This document shows, in pieces, positions 1 through 9,500 of a stretch of DNA of 64,000 bases. Both the position numbers and the translations under genes were made by a program. The stretch lies in contig JBMNLP010000001.1 of assembly GCA_050952845.1 (NCBI GenBank), positions 186,001-250,000 on the forward strand, written 5' to 3'. The notes beneath the pieces were generated by a model. The model was not told where the DNA came from and made no database searches. It saw nothing but the letters and a program-made list of their open reading frames with translations. Origin of the DNA: JAGVSV01 sp050952845 (GTDB lineage: Bacteria; Bacillota; Clostridia; Christensenellales; Aristaeellaceae). Each line of letters starts with the position of its first letter. Position 1 is the first letter of the stretch.

Positions 1-2
1 GC

Positions 3-1544
3 GTGCAGGTGACGCTGCGCTGTCATGGCGATGAACTCCTCTACGACATCACCGTGGAACCGGTGCTGACGGGGGTGACCCCGCAGGCGGTGGAGGTGCG
101 GGAGGAAGAATCCTTCACCCTGACGCTGGGCATGACGGAAGGGCACCAGGTGCGCTACACGGTGATCCCGCCCGATATCCTCACCATCACTTCAGAGGGC
201 CCTGATACCATCGCGTTCCAGGCGTTGGCTCCCGGCAATGACGTGATCATCATCAGCGATGAATCCGGCCAGGCGCTGGAAGTGCCCGTCACCGTGAACG
301 CCGAGTGGCGCATATCGGTCGACCGGCAGCAGAGCGAGGCTGAAAACAATGCGCTGCATATGGCACTGCTGAAGTGGGGGCTGGTAGGGCCGCCGGAGGG
401 CGTTATCACCCAGGAAGCGCAGCAGGTTCTGATGAAGGTAAAGGCTGCCTTCGGCTGGGATATAACCCGGCCCTACCTGACCAGGGAGGAGTATGAGACG
501 CTGCTGGCATACAAGCCGGAGACGACGGCAAGCCCGTCCGGAACCGAACAAGCCGAAAGCTGGGCGCCGGAAGGCGAGGCGCAGGTGATGTCGGCGGCGG
601 CGCTGGGCGATACATACTACCTGCTGGACAGCCAGAAACGCCTGTTGATTGTGCCGGCCGGCAGCGATCACGCCAGCCGCGTGGTGGACGACGCGTTTGT
701 CAAGGTGGTGTCCAACGGCAGCCTTGTGCTGGCGCTGTCGAAGGGCGGCCTCATATTCCCCTTTGGTCCGCAGGACGAGATCGACCGCTGGTTTGACGAG
801 CTGCTCTATGACGCCATCGCTATCGCCGGCATGGACCTGTCCGTGGCCGACATGTCGTTCAGCAAGGACAGCCTGGTCATGGTGTTTGACCAGGACGGCG
901 AAATCAACGAGAAAAACAAGCTCAGGGAGGTCGTTGCCGGCCAGGCGTGTGTCTATCTGCAATCGGACAAAGCCGGCAGCCGGGGCGTTGTGCGGCTGAC
1001 ATCGGTGAAGGACGCCCTCATGCTGGAAGGCGGCGGCACGCGGCATGTGCTGCTGGGCATCGGCACCAGGAACGACAACGCAGTCCTTTATGAAATAACA
1101 GGCAGGAAAACCGCCCCGGCCACCGTGAGAACGCCGGCGGACATGGACATGGACCTGCGCGTGGCGGCTGTCAACAGCGATATGATGGTGGTGGTGGATG
1201 GCGGCGGCACGGCTTACCTGCGGGGTAAGAACAAATTTGGCCAAATTGGCAACGGCTCCACCCGCCAGTCCAACAACTTTGTAGCTGCCGAAGGCGTCGG
1301 CGACGTGGTGCATGCGGCATTGGGCGATACCTACGCCCTGCTGCTGACGGGCAGCGGACGGCTGTATGCCGCCGGCGAGACCCCGGCAGGCGAACAGCTG
1401 ACATCGTTTACCCTTATCGCGGAGGATATCCGGCACATGGCGCCGCTGGCAGACGGCAAGGTGCTGCTGGTGAACAACGCCCACCAAATTGCCGTGACCG
1501 ACCTGAGCGATATCGGCATCTTCCGAAGCATTTACTATCCGTAG
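3..1544 (+). CDS. RCC1-like beta-propeller protein of the secretion locus (5' end cut by window)
   Basis: The reading frame is open from the window edge, so the true start is probably upstream; the GTG at 3 is only the first possible start. The N-terminal third looks like a beta-sandwich (bacterial Ig-like) region. A helical stretch around residues 115-165 resembles a peptidoglycan-binding fold. From about residue 195 onward there are propeller-type repeats, clearest near residues 400-455, where GKNKFGQIGNGS is followed by a repeat core ending ALGDTYALLL; this is the RCC1 signature. It is 44 bases upstream of the pseudokinase gene and reads as the same operon. RCC1-like proteins usually act as binding scaffolds. 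A role as a surface or secreted partner of the type VII-like machine is inference from position. No signal peptide can be judged because the start is missing. Confidence 0.6.
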   Translation: MQVTLRCHGDELLYDITVEPVLTGVTPQAVEVREEESFTLTLGMTEGHQVRYTVIPPDILTITSEGPDTIAFQALAPGNDVIIISDESGQALEVPVTVNAEWRISVDRQQSEAENNALHMALLKWGLVGPPEGVITQEAQQVLMKVKAAFGWDITRPYLTREEYETLLAYKPETTASPSGTEQAESWAPEGEAQVMSAAALGDTYYLLDSQKRLLIVPAGSDHASRVVDDAFVKVVSNGSLVLALSKGGLIFPFGPQDEIDRWFDELLYDAIAIAGMDLSVADMSFSKDSLVMVFDQDGEINEKNKLREVVAGQACVYLQSDKAGSRGVVRLTSVKDALMLEGGGTRHVLLGIGTRNDNAVLYEITGRKTAPATVRTPADMDMDLRVAAVNSDMMVVVDGGGTAYLRGKNKFGQIGNGSTRQSNNFVAAEGVGDVVHAALGDTYALLLTGSGRLYAAGETPAGEQLTSFTLIAEDIRHMAPLADGKVLLVNNAHQIAVTDLSDIGIFRSIYYP

Positions 1545-1588
1545 GCGGCCGGGCGGCCGACCGATACCGACCTGCAAGGAGGCATGGG

Positions 1589-4500
1589 ATGATGAAGTGT
1601 CCACAATGCATGCAAGACTGGGATGGCGCGAAGTGCGCCCATTGCGGCTATGAACGCCAGGAACCGCCCAGAATTTTCGCTGCCTTGCCGCAGGGTGTCC
1701 TGCTTGCGGGGCGCTACAGGCTGGGCAATGCCCTGGCGGATTCGCGCCAGGCCATCGGCTACCTGGCCTGGGACCAGCAGGCCGGGAGCGCCGTGCTGTT
1801 AGAGGAGTTTTACCCCAAATCCAACGCCGCCAGGCTGGATAACGGCCAGGTGGCGGGCCGGCGGAACCCCGCCCTGTTCAGCCAGGCGCAGGAGCTGTTT
1901 CTCAAGCGCGACAGCCGCAGCAGCAAAGCGCTGCCGTGCGTGGACAGCTTCAGCGCCGGCGGCACCGCCTGGCGCGTGTACCAGCCGCAGGCAGGGCGCG
2001 ACTATGGGGAGCAGATGGAAGCCTTGCTCGATGAGCCCCTGCTGTTCAGGGACCATCAGGACCGCGTGCTGATGACCATCAACGCGCTGCCCATGCCCCA
2101 GCTGCCCCAGATGCGGGCATACCAGCCTTCCGGCAGCATCGCCCGCAGCCGGCGGCGGGTGGTTGTGCGCCGCGTGCTGATCGGCGTGGCGGCGCTGGCG
2201 GCGGCATTGTTTTTCTGGACGCAGAGCGCGCCGGTGCGCATCACCTTCCATGTGCCGCTGTATGAAGCGCAGACGGTGTTTTTGCAGCCGAAGGACGGCG
2301 AATTGCAGGACATCACGGCGCAGGTAACGGCCAACGAGGGCGAGGAGATTGCGGACGGGCTGGAAACATACCATATCTATCGCTTTGAGGAGATGCTGAA
2401 GCCGGGCGGCTATACCCTTTCCATCAGGGACAGCGCCGGTGAAACGCAGGAAACGCCGGTCGATGTATCCCCGCGCAGGGCTGCCGAGGTGACGGCCCTG
2501 TCCCTGGACCCCATTCCCCGGGTGGCGCTGGGCGCAACGGGCAGCGACGCGGCGCAGGCGATCAAGCGCCTGAAAAGCCTTGGCTACCTCGATTATGCGG
2601 ACGATGCCCTCAAAACCTTCAACGCCGACGCCATGGCTGCGTACAGGCGCTTTGCCGGGAACAACGGCATCGATGTGCCCGCAGGCGCCGGGGGCATTTA
2701 CAGAGGCGGTTTTGACAAGCTGATGTCCGACCAGGCAAAGCTTGTACCGGTGCCATATGCCGCGGCGGGGGATCAAGGCCCGCGCGCGGAGAGGATCGTC
2801 GATCATCTGCGCCGGCTGCGCTTCCTGCGCGGGGGCGAGGCTGCCGCCGGGCTTGACAGCCGGGCCATGGCTGCCTACGAGGATTTCCTGAAGGAAAACA
2901 ACCTGACGGAGAAAAACGAAAACGAGCTGTCCGTGGCCGACGCTCAAGACCTGGACAGACATGAAACAGTAAAAAAACCCGACCTCATCGTGGGCCAGGC
3001 TGTCAGCGCCAGGGAGACCAGCGGTTTAATTAAACAGGAGGATTTGAAAAAAATCGTCGCCAAGCTGAAGGCGCTCATGGTGCTGGGAGAGGACATGCCG
3101 GTGGATGTGTTCAGCGAGGAAGCATACAAGGCATTTGCCGGCGCCGTAAAAGCCGATGCGTACGCCGTGGAGGAAGTGGGCAGCGAAACCTACCTGTATG
3201 ACGTGGATATAAGCGCCGTGGACAGGCTGATCGACAACGAACTGACCCCCACCCCTTCCCCGCCGCCAAAGGCGGTGGCGGCCAACGAGCTTGTGTTTCA
3301 ATGGGACGGACAGGAAGAGCTCATGCTGGTGAAGCCCGGCAAGGAGCCTGTTGCAGCCGTGCGCATCATTGAGCCGCCGATGGCGCAGGTGACCATCGAC
3401 CTGAGCGGTTTTGCATACCACAACCTGAAAGAAGCGGCGCTCATATGGGCTGTTGAAGGGCAGGAGGAGGTTCGTTTGCCGCTGCCGGATATCAAGGAAA
3501 AAACCGTCATCAGGCTGCCGGTGGGCAAGGAGTTCAGGCTGGCGCTGTCGGCGGAGTCCTTTGTTGGTGGCGAGGAAAAGGCTGAGCGCGAAGAGTCCTT
3601 TGATGTATTGAAGCCGGCTGATTCCCTGGTGGTCGCTGAGCAGGATACCGAATGGAAGATCCAGGTGGATGATAAGGCGCTGATTGACTTTGTCGACATG
3701 AACGCGCTGCCCATCCCCAAGGATGCGCGCGTATGGGTGGAAGGAGCGCGGCTGGCTTTCAGCGGCTTGCCGGAAGATTTCGATCAAAACGCGGTGCAGA
3801 ACCTGTATGACAAAGAGAAAGCCATTCGCCGGCAGGCTGATCCGGGCTTACCCTCCGTAGAGGTTGTGTTCCATAAGCTGGCTTTCGACGCGGCCGATCC
3901 CTTTGGCAGCCTGTATGCAGGTGAAAAGAGCCTGCTGGAGAACCCGCTGTTCACCCTGACGCCGGGGCCGGGCGATGTCAGCTTTGCGGCGCTGAGCGAG
4001 CTGTCGCTGCCAAAGGGCAGCTACACGCTTGCCCTGAAGCAAAAGGAAGGCTTTGTAGACGGCCTGATGGCGCCGCTGCAGATCGACCTGGGCGAGGAAG
4101 GCGCTGCGCCGCTGCGGCTGCCGTTCAGCCCGCGGGCTGTGCGCGCGCAGCTGAAGCTGTCGCTTGCGAAGGTGCAGGATGATGTTGTGTTGCTGGGCGG
4201 CAAGGATGGCGCCGGGCCGGCGCTGGAGAAGGGGCTGAAACAAGCGCTCCTTGAGCCGGATGGCGCAGCGCTGCAGCAGGCGACGCTGCTCAGCGGGCTG
4301 CAGTCGCTGGAGCGGAAATACTACCAGGGCAGGATGCAGCTGCTGGACCGATATGAAAATCAGCACACGATCCCCGCCGGCATTGACAGCGTGGCGCTGG
4401 AGCCGGGCGCCTACACCCTGGCGCTGTCCGGGAAGGAAGAGACGTATCAATCGCAGCAGCTGACCATCGGCGCCGAAGCCGCCGCCTTCTCGTTCGACGA

Positions 4501-5719
4501 GGAAACGGCGGGCAATATCAGGCGGGATGCCCTCCGGGCGCTGCCGGTGCAGTGGATGTACCATGCGATAGCAGACGGCGAGGACATCAGGGTGATCCTC
4601 AGCGAGGAAGCGTCCCTGGATGACCGGGACCGTCAGGATATCTTTGAAGCGAAAACCGAAACCGATGAGATGACGAAGCATTACCAGCTGGCGGTGATCG
4701 GCCAGGAAGGGCAGCAGGACGGGCCGGTGAACCGGCTGGGCCTGCGCAATACAGCGGAAGCGGCGAAAGCCCGGCACATCATAGCGCTGAAGCCCCATGA
4801 CCCGGCCAACCGCAACCGGCTTGACCTGGCAGTGTGGGCGCCCGGGGACAAGCCGCCGGCGCTGGAGCTGTGGCTTTTGGCGGCCGACGATGAGGATGTC
4901 CTGTCCGCTGTGACCATGGTGCCCGAGCCGCCGGCGGGCGGCGGGACGCTCAACATGGCCCTGGTGGACTTTGTGCAGCTGCTGCAAAGTAAAATCAGTG
5001 ATTTTATGCCGGCGGCAGGCGATGAATTTAAGTTTTATAAAAAAGTCGGCAATGAAAAAGAACCCAGGAAAGATCAGCTGATTGCTTCTGTGTTGCACCA
5101 GGGAGCGGCAACGGGCATTCAGAATTGGGTGCTGCTGCCTGGAGATAACGATATATGGATGCGTCAGGGCAAGGATCATTTCGGTTGGTTTCATATTGAC
5201 GCGGATGGAAAAACAGGCGATTTCCGGATGGTAAAGGGCTTTATGCCGACGCCATCCCCAACGCCGACCCCGACGCCAACCCCGACTGTATCTCCATCCC
5301 CAACACCGTCTCCGGCTGTATCGCCATCTCCAACGCCAACCCCGACCGTATCGCCATCCCCAACGCCATCTTCAGAACCAACCGTCACCATTTCTCCAAC
5401 TGAGGGGACAATGGCAGCTGTGACTGCCCCCCCGGCTACCGTATCGCCGGAAGTCCCGCCTGCCTCTGATGGAAAAGAAAGCGATGATATAGTTGAAGAA
5501 TACACGAAAAGAGCTGCGGACTATCTGGCTTCAGGCATAAAGCCGGAAGATATTACCAATAAGGAAAAAGCGTTGGAAGAAGAAGGAAAATTAAGGCTAA
5601 ATGGCTTGATTTATCCTGAACAATTAAAATATGTTTCTAATGAGGAACATAAAAAGATCATCAAAGAGATCACGGACATAATTAACGGCTACAAAAGAAA
5701 AAAAGGCGCTGGTGAGTGA
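1589..5719 (+). CDS. Zinc-ribbon / pseudokinase / one-TM giant protein with peptidoglycan-binding-like repeats (possible EssB analogue)
   Basis: This is a 1376-residue protein starting at an ATG behind AAGGAGG. Cys4, Cys7, Cys16 and Cys19 form a zinc ribbon. Residues 37-148 match the N-lobe of Ser/Thr kinases of the 'GRYRLG...YLAWD' type, but the usual VAIKE lysine is replaced (AVLLEE) and no HRD or DFG motif follows, so it should be catalytically dead. A basic stretch (SRRRVVVRR) precedes a single membrane helix at about 192-211. Outside are three helical repeats resembling PG_binding_1 (about 315-360, 400-445 and 486-520), long beta-rich regions, and a Thr/Pro/Ser linker at about 1221-1268 followed by a charged tail. 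Pseudokinase, one TM and an outside domain is the layout of EssB/YukC of type VII secretion, and the gene lies three genes before essC. The EssB equivalence is inference. Confidence 0.65.
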   Translation: MMKCPQCMQDWDGAKCAHCGYERQEPPRIFAALPQGVLLAGRYRLGNALADSRQAIGYLAWDQQAGSAVLLEEFYPKSNAARLDNGQVAGRRNPALFSQAQELFLKRDSRSSKALPCVDSFSAGGTAWRVYQPQAGRDYGEQMEALLDEPLLFRDHQDRVLMTINALPMPQLPQMRAYQPSGSIARSRRRVVVRRVLIGVAALAAALFFWTQSAPVRITFHVPLYEAQTVFLQPKDGELQDITAQVTANEGEEIADGLETYHIYRFEEMLKPGGYTLSIRDSAGETQETPVDVSPRRAAEVTALSLDPIPRVALGATGSDAAQAIKRLKSLGYLDYADDALKTFNADAMAAYRRFAGNNGIDVPAGAGGIYRGGFDKLMSDQAKLVPVPYAAAGDQGPRAERIVDHLRRLRFLRGGEAAAGLDSRAMAAYEDFLKENNLTEKNENELSVADAQDLDRHETVKKPDLIVGQAVSARETSGLIKQEDLKKIVAKLKALMVLGEDMPVDVFSEEAYKAFAGAVKADAYAVEEVGSETYLYDVDISAVDRLIDNELTPTPSPPPKAVAANELVFQWDGQEELMLVKPGKEPVAAVRIIEPPMAQVTIDLSGFAYHNLKEAALIWAVEGQEEVRLPLPDIKEKTVIRLPVGKEFRLALSAESFVGGEEKAEREESFDVLKPADSLVVAEQDTEWKIQVDDKALIDFVDMNALPIPKDARVWVEGARLAFSGLPEDFDQNAVQNLYDKEKAIRRQADPGLPSVEVVFHKLAFDAADPFGSLYAGEKSLLENPLFTLTPGPGDVSFAALSELSLPKGSYTLALKQKEGFVDGLMAPLQIDLGEEGAAPLRLPFSPRAVRAQLKLSLAKVQDDVVLLGGKDGAGPALEKGLKQALLEPDGAALQQATLLSGLQSLERKYYQGRMQLLDRYENQHTIPAGIDSVALEPGAYTLALSGKEETYQSQQLTIGAEAAAFSFDEETAGNIRRDALRALPVQWMYHAIADGEDIRVILSEEASLDDRDRQDIFEAKTETDEMTKHYQLAVIGQEGQQDGPVNRLGLRNTAEAAKARHIIALKPHDPANRNRLDLAVWAPGDKPPALELWLLAADDEDVLSAVTMVPEPPAGGGTLNMALVDFVQLLQSKISDFMPAAGDEFKFYKKVGNEKEPRKDQLIASVLHQGAATGIQNWVLLPGDNDIWMRQGKDHFGWFHIDADGKTGDFRMVKGFMPTPSPTPTPTPTPTVSPSPTPSPAVSPSPTPTPTVSPSPTPSSEPTVTISPTEGTMAAVTAPPATVSPEVPPASDGKESDDIVEEYTKRAADYLASGIKPEDITNKEKALEEEGKLRLNGLIYPEQLKYVSNEEHKKIIKEITDIINGYKRKKGAGE
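5247..5395 (+). repeat. Low-complexity Pro/Thr/Ser coding repeat
   Basis: Short repeats of the type CCAACGCCGAC/GTATCTCCATCC encode alternating Thr-Pro and Ser-Pro, a typical wall-spanning linker. The repeat is part of the giant pseudokinase gene. It could vary in copy number by slippage. Downstream of it the coding sequence turns clearly AT-richer. Confidence 0.8.
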
Positions 5720-5737
5720 AATGAGGGAGGAATCCTT

Positions 5738-6568
5738 ATGGCGAAGAGAAAACAGGTGAATGCTTCCGTGCTCAGCCACATGGGCTGTGAGCGCGGCAAC
5801 AACGAGGATAATTTTTTCTTCAACGGCGACTACATGGCCATGGACAGCATGGACAAGGGCGCGTGGATTGACGAATCTTTTTCCGAAAGCGTGCAGCTGT
5901 ATGCCGTGTGCGACGGCATGGGCGGCGCCCAGTATGGCGAGCGGGCGTCCACCATGACGGTGCGCAAAATGTCGCCCCTGCTGGTCAAGGCTGGCAGCGG
6001 CGACCTGGACGCCCTGGTGGACGCCTTCTGCCGCGAAGCTTCCGATGAGGTGAATGAGGACGGCGGGAAGCAGGGCGCCAAGTATCAGGGCACCACGCTG
6101 GCGATGGTGGTGCTGCGGCGCAACATGGCGCATGTGTACAACGTCGGCGACAGCAGGGTCTACCTGCTGCGTGGCAAGGGCATCCGGCAGCTCAGCCGCG
6201 ACCACAGCGAGGTAAGCCGCATGGTGGACGCCGGGCTGCTCACCAGGGAACAGGCGCAGAAGCACCCGCGCGCCAATGTGATCAGCCAGTACATCGGCAT
6301 CGACCCCGGCGAAAAGCCCAAGGATTTTGTCTACGCGCACAAGGAAAACCTGTTTCGCCATGACAGGCTGCTGCTGTGCAGCGACGGCATCAGCGACCTG
6401 CTGACCGACAGCGAAATCCTGCGCATATCGCTGGAAAACCCAAGCGCGAAGGACGTGGTTAAAAACCTGTCCCTGCGTGCGATGGAGCTGTCGGGCAAGG
6501 ACAACATGACCACCATTGTGCTGGACTTGCAGCGGGGCTATCCGCAGGGCGCGCAGACGGGGAGGTAA
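5738..6568 (+). CDS. PP2C-family Ser/Thr protein phosphatase
   Basis: A 276-residue PPM/PP2C phosphatase, the usual length for bacterial PrpC/Stp. The metal-binding motifs are complete: GNNEDN near residue 20, CDGMGG near 58, GDSRVYLL near 136, SDGISDLL near 213 and DNMTT near 255, so it should be an active Mn2+/Mg2+-dependent phosphatase. There is no membrane segment, so it acts in the cytoplasm. It begins 18 bases after the pseudokinase gene behind GGGAGGAATCC and ends 2 bases before the FHA-EssC gene. The family normally reverses Ser/Thr phosphorylation by Hanks kinases. The neighbouring FHA domain is the obvious candidate reader of such phosphorylation, but no active kinase gene is visible in the window. 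Confidence 0.93.
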   Translation: MAKRKQVNASVLSHMGCERGNNEDNFFFNGDYMAMDSMDKGAWIDESFSESVQLYAVCDGMGGAQYGERASTMTVRKMSPLLVKAGSGDLDALVDAFCREASDEVNEDGGKQGAKYQGTTLAMVVLRRNMAHVYNVGDSRVYLLRGKGIRQLSRDHSEVSRMVDAGLLTREQAQKHPRANVISQYIGIDPGEKPKDFVYAHKENLFRHDRLLLCSDGISDLLTDSEILRISLENPSAKDVVKNLSLRAMELSGKDNMTTIVLDLQRGYPQGAQTGR

Positions 6569-6570
6569 CC

Positions 6571-9500
6571 ATGCTCAGCATCTGGATGAAGTTTAAACAA
6601 AACGGCAAGGGCTTTTATTTGCCGGACCAGCAAAACTGGCTCGGCCAGATCGTGCTGGCCCAGGAGGAGACGGGCTGGATGGAGCGCGTTGTGTTTTCGG
6701 TGCGCTCCCTGGACGACACCTGGTACCTGCAGCTGCCCGAAGGGTTCAAATGGCACGATGGCCTGGCGCAGCCGGAGCGCGTCATTCAAAGCGGGCAGCG
6801 CTACGGCATCAACGGCAAGTTTGGCGACATCGCCATGGTGGCGGGGACCTACCAGCGGGAAAACACCATCTACAGGAAGTATTTTTTCCCGAACAACGGC
6901 CGGCTGAGCATCGGCAGGGACGCTGCCAACGATCTGTGCTTTCAGGACCCCCTGGCTTCCGCCCGGCATGGGTTTCTGGTCGGGAATGGACAAAACGCCG
7001 CGGTTTATACCGACACCAGCGAGAACGGCACTTATATCAACGGCGCGTTGCTGAGAGGCGCCAACCGGCAGCTGCGGTTTGGCGACCGCATCGACATCCC
7101 CGATGGACTGAGCCTGATATGGCTTGGTTCTGTGCTGGCCATCAACCAGCCCACCGCGATGAAGCCTGTGGAGAGGCTGAAGCCGTATACAGAGCCGCCA
7201 AGGGCCGCCGCCCCGCCCGCGCCCGCAGATGCCGGTCAGTCGGTGTATGTGCAATACCACCGGTCACCCCGGCGGCTGCAGAAGGCCAATGACGCGGAGC
7301 TGGAGGTGGAAGGCCCCCTGCCGATGCAGGCGCGCAATGACATGCCCGCCTATTTGCAGCTGGGCCCTTCGCTGACCATGGTGCTGCCCATGGCGACGAT
7401 GGCGCTGTTTATGAACCGTGGCGCCGCCAGCCTGGTGATGGTGGGCACATCGGCGGTGGTGGCGATCTTCTGGTCCATCATGAACCGCCGGCACAACGAG
7501 AAAAAGTGGCAGCAGGACGAAGACCTGCGCCTGTCCGTATGCCGGCAGTACTATGCGGAAACCGAAGAAAAGCTGATCATCGAGCGCAACAGGGAGCGGG
7601 AGCGCCTGCTGCACAACTACCTCAGCTCGCAGGAATGCGTCAATTTGCCGCGCTCAAGCACCCACCGCCTGTGGGAGCGGATGCCCTCCCACCGGGACTT
7701 TTTGGAGCTGCGCCTGGGCCTGGGCGAGCTGCCGCTGCCGCTGCAATTGTCTGTGCCGAAAGAAAAGCTGTCCCTGGTGGAGGATCCGCTGCGCTACGAG
7801 CCCCGCCGCCTGCGCGACAGCTACAGCGTGCTGCGCGATGTGCCCATCACCGTGGATGTCATCAAGCACCGGCTGATCGGCATATTGGGCAGCGAGCGCA
7901 CTCCCTGGGTGATGCAGAACATGGTGGTTCAGGCTGCGGCGAACCACAGCTACCATGATGTGCGCATCGCCGTGCTCTATACCCCGGACACCCGCAACGC
8001 CTGGCACTGGACCAAGTGGCTGCCCCATGTGTTTGCTACCGACGACCGCGAGCTGCGCATGGCGGTATCTGAGCCTGCCATGGTGCAGGAGGTGCTGTCC
8101 AGGCTGGACGCTATTTTGTCCATCCGCGCCGATGCCAACAGCGAGCGCAGCGGCGATACGGGGTTCGTGCAGGAGGAGGAAGAAATAGAAAGCGGTGCGC
8201 CCTATAGAGGCGAGCTGCCTTATTATATGGTGTTCGTGGCCGATCCCCACTTGATTGAGGACCACCCCATCACCCGCTACATGGCATCGGATGACCTGGG
8301 TTTTTCCATGGTTGTGCAGGCGGCTACCAAGGAAATGCTGCCCAAGGAATGCAAATTGATCATCGAATCCAAGGCCCAGCTGGGCGCTGTGTATACCGAT
8401 CAGGGCGATGTGACGGGCACTCAGTTTGACCTGATAGCGCCCCAGCAGCTGGAGAACTTTGCCAAGCAGCTGGCGCCCGTGCGCGTGCAGGATTCGCAGG
8501 GGAACGCTGCGATCCCCAGCTATCTGACCTTTTTAGACGTATACAAGGCGCGCAATACCAGCGAGATCGACATATGGCGCTTCTGGAACGAGAACAAAAC
8601 CTATGAAAGGATCGACTCATACCTTGGCGTGCGCGCCGGCAGCCAGCCGTTCGCGCTGAACATCAAGTTCGGTGCCAACGGCCATGGTCCCCACGGTTTG
8701 CTGGCCGGCACCACGGGTTCGGGCAAAAGCGTGCTGCTGCAGAGCCTTATCCTGTCGCTGGCGGTAAACTATGGGCCCAGGGACGTGCAGTTTGTGCTGA
8801 TCGACTACAAGGGCGGCGGCACCAGCGAGGTGTTCCGCGAACTGCCCCACGTGGTGGGCATCATCGATAACCTGCAGGGCGAGCGGGCCATCTACCGCGC
8901 GCTGGCGTCCATTGATGGAGAAATCAAGCGGCGCCAGGCCATGTTCAAGGCCGTGGAGGGCGGGAGCATCGCCGATATCGACGACTATATCAAGCTGGCG
9001 GAGATGGACGACAACATGGAAAAACTCAGCCACCTGGTGGTGGTGATCGACGAGTTTGCCGAGTTGAAAGCCGACCAGCCCGATTTTATGGCATCCATGG
9101 TGAAGGCGGCGCGCGTCGGCCGATCGGCCGGCCTCCACTTGCTGCTGGCGACCCAGACGCCGTCCGGGTCGGTGAGCGACGAGATCAAAGCCAACACCAA
9201 CTTCCGGATCTGCCTGCGGGTGGCGGACTCGTCCGAGTCGCGCTATATGCTGAACCGGCCCGATGCCGCCTATCTGCGCGGCATGGGCAGGGCGTATGTG
9301 CAGGTGGGCAACGACGAGATCTTTGAGCTGATTCAAACCAGCTATTCAGGCGCCGTGTACGACCCCAGCGCGCTGACGGCGGAAGAGGAGCCCAAGGTGC
9401 TTAACGAGGCGGGCATGCCCATTGTGCTGAAGCGAAAGCGTGCCCCCGGCGAGAAGAAGGCCCGCGCTGAAAACCAGCTGGATGCCGTGCTCAAGCGCAT

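Noticed and set aside
192..1604. Long minus-strand open frame (470 codons) opposite the RCC1-like gene
   Set aside because: GC-rich shadow frame; no RBS, His/Arg-rich composition, and the plus strand has clear domains.
3848..5194. Long minus-strand frame of 448 codons opposite the pseudokinase gene
   Set aside because: Arg/Gln/His-rich shadow of a real gene with no recognisable motif.
5247..5395. CRISPR-like array
   Set aside because: The repetition is a coding Thr-Pro/Ser-Pro tract without spacer structure; no cas gene is present in the window.
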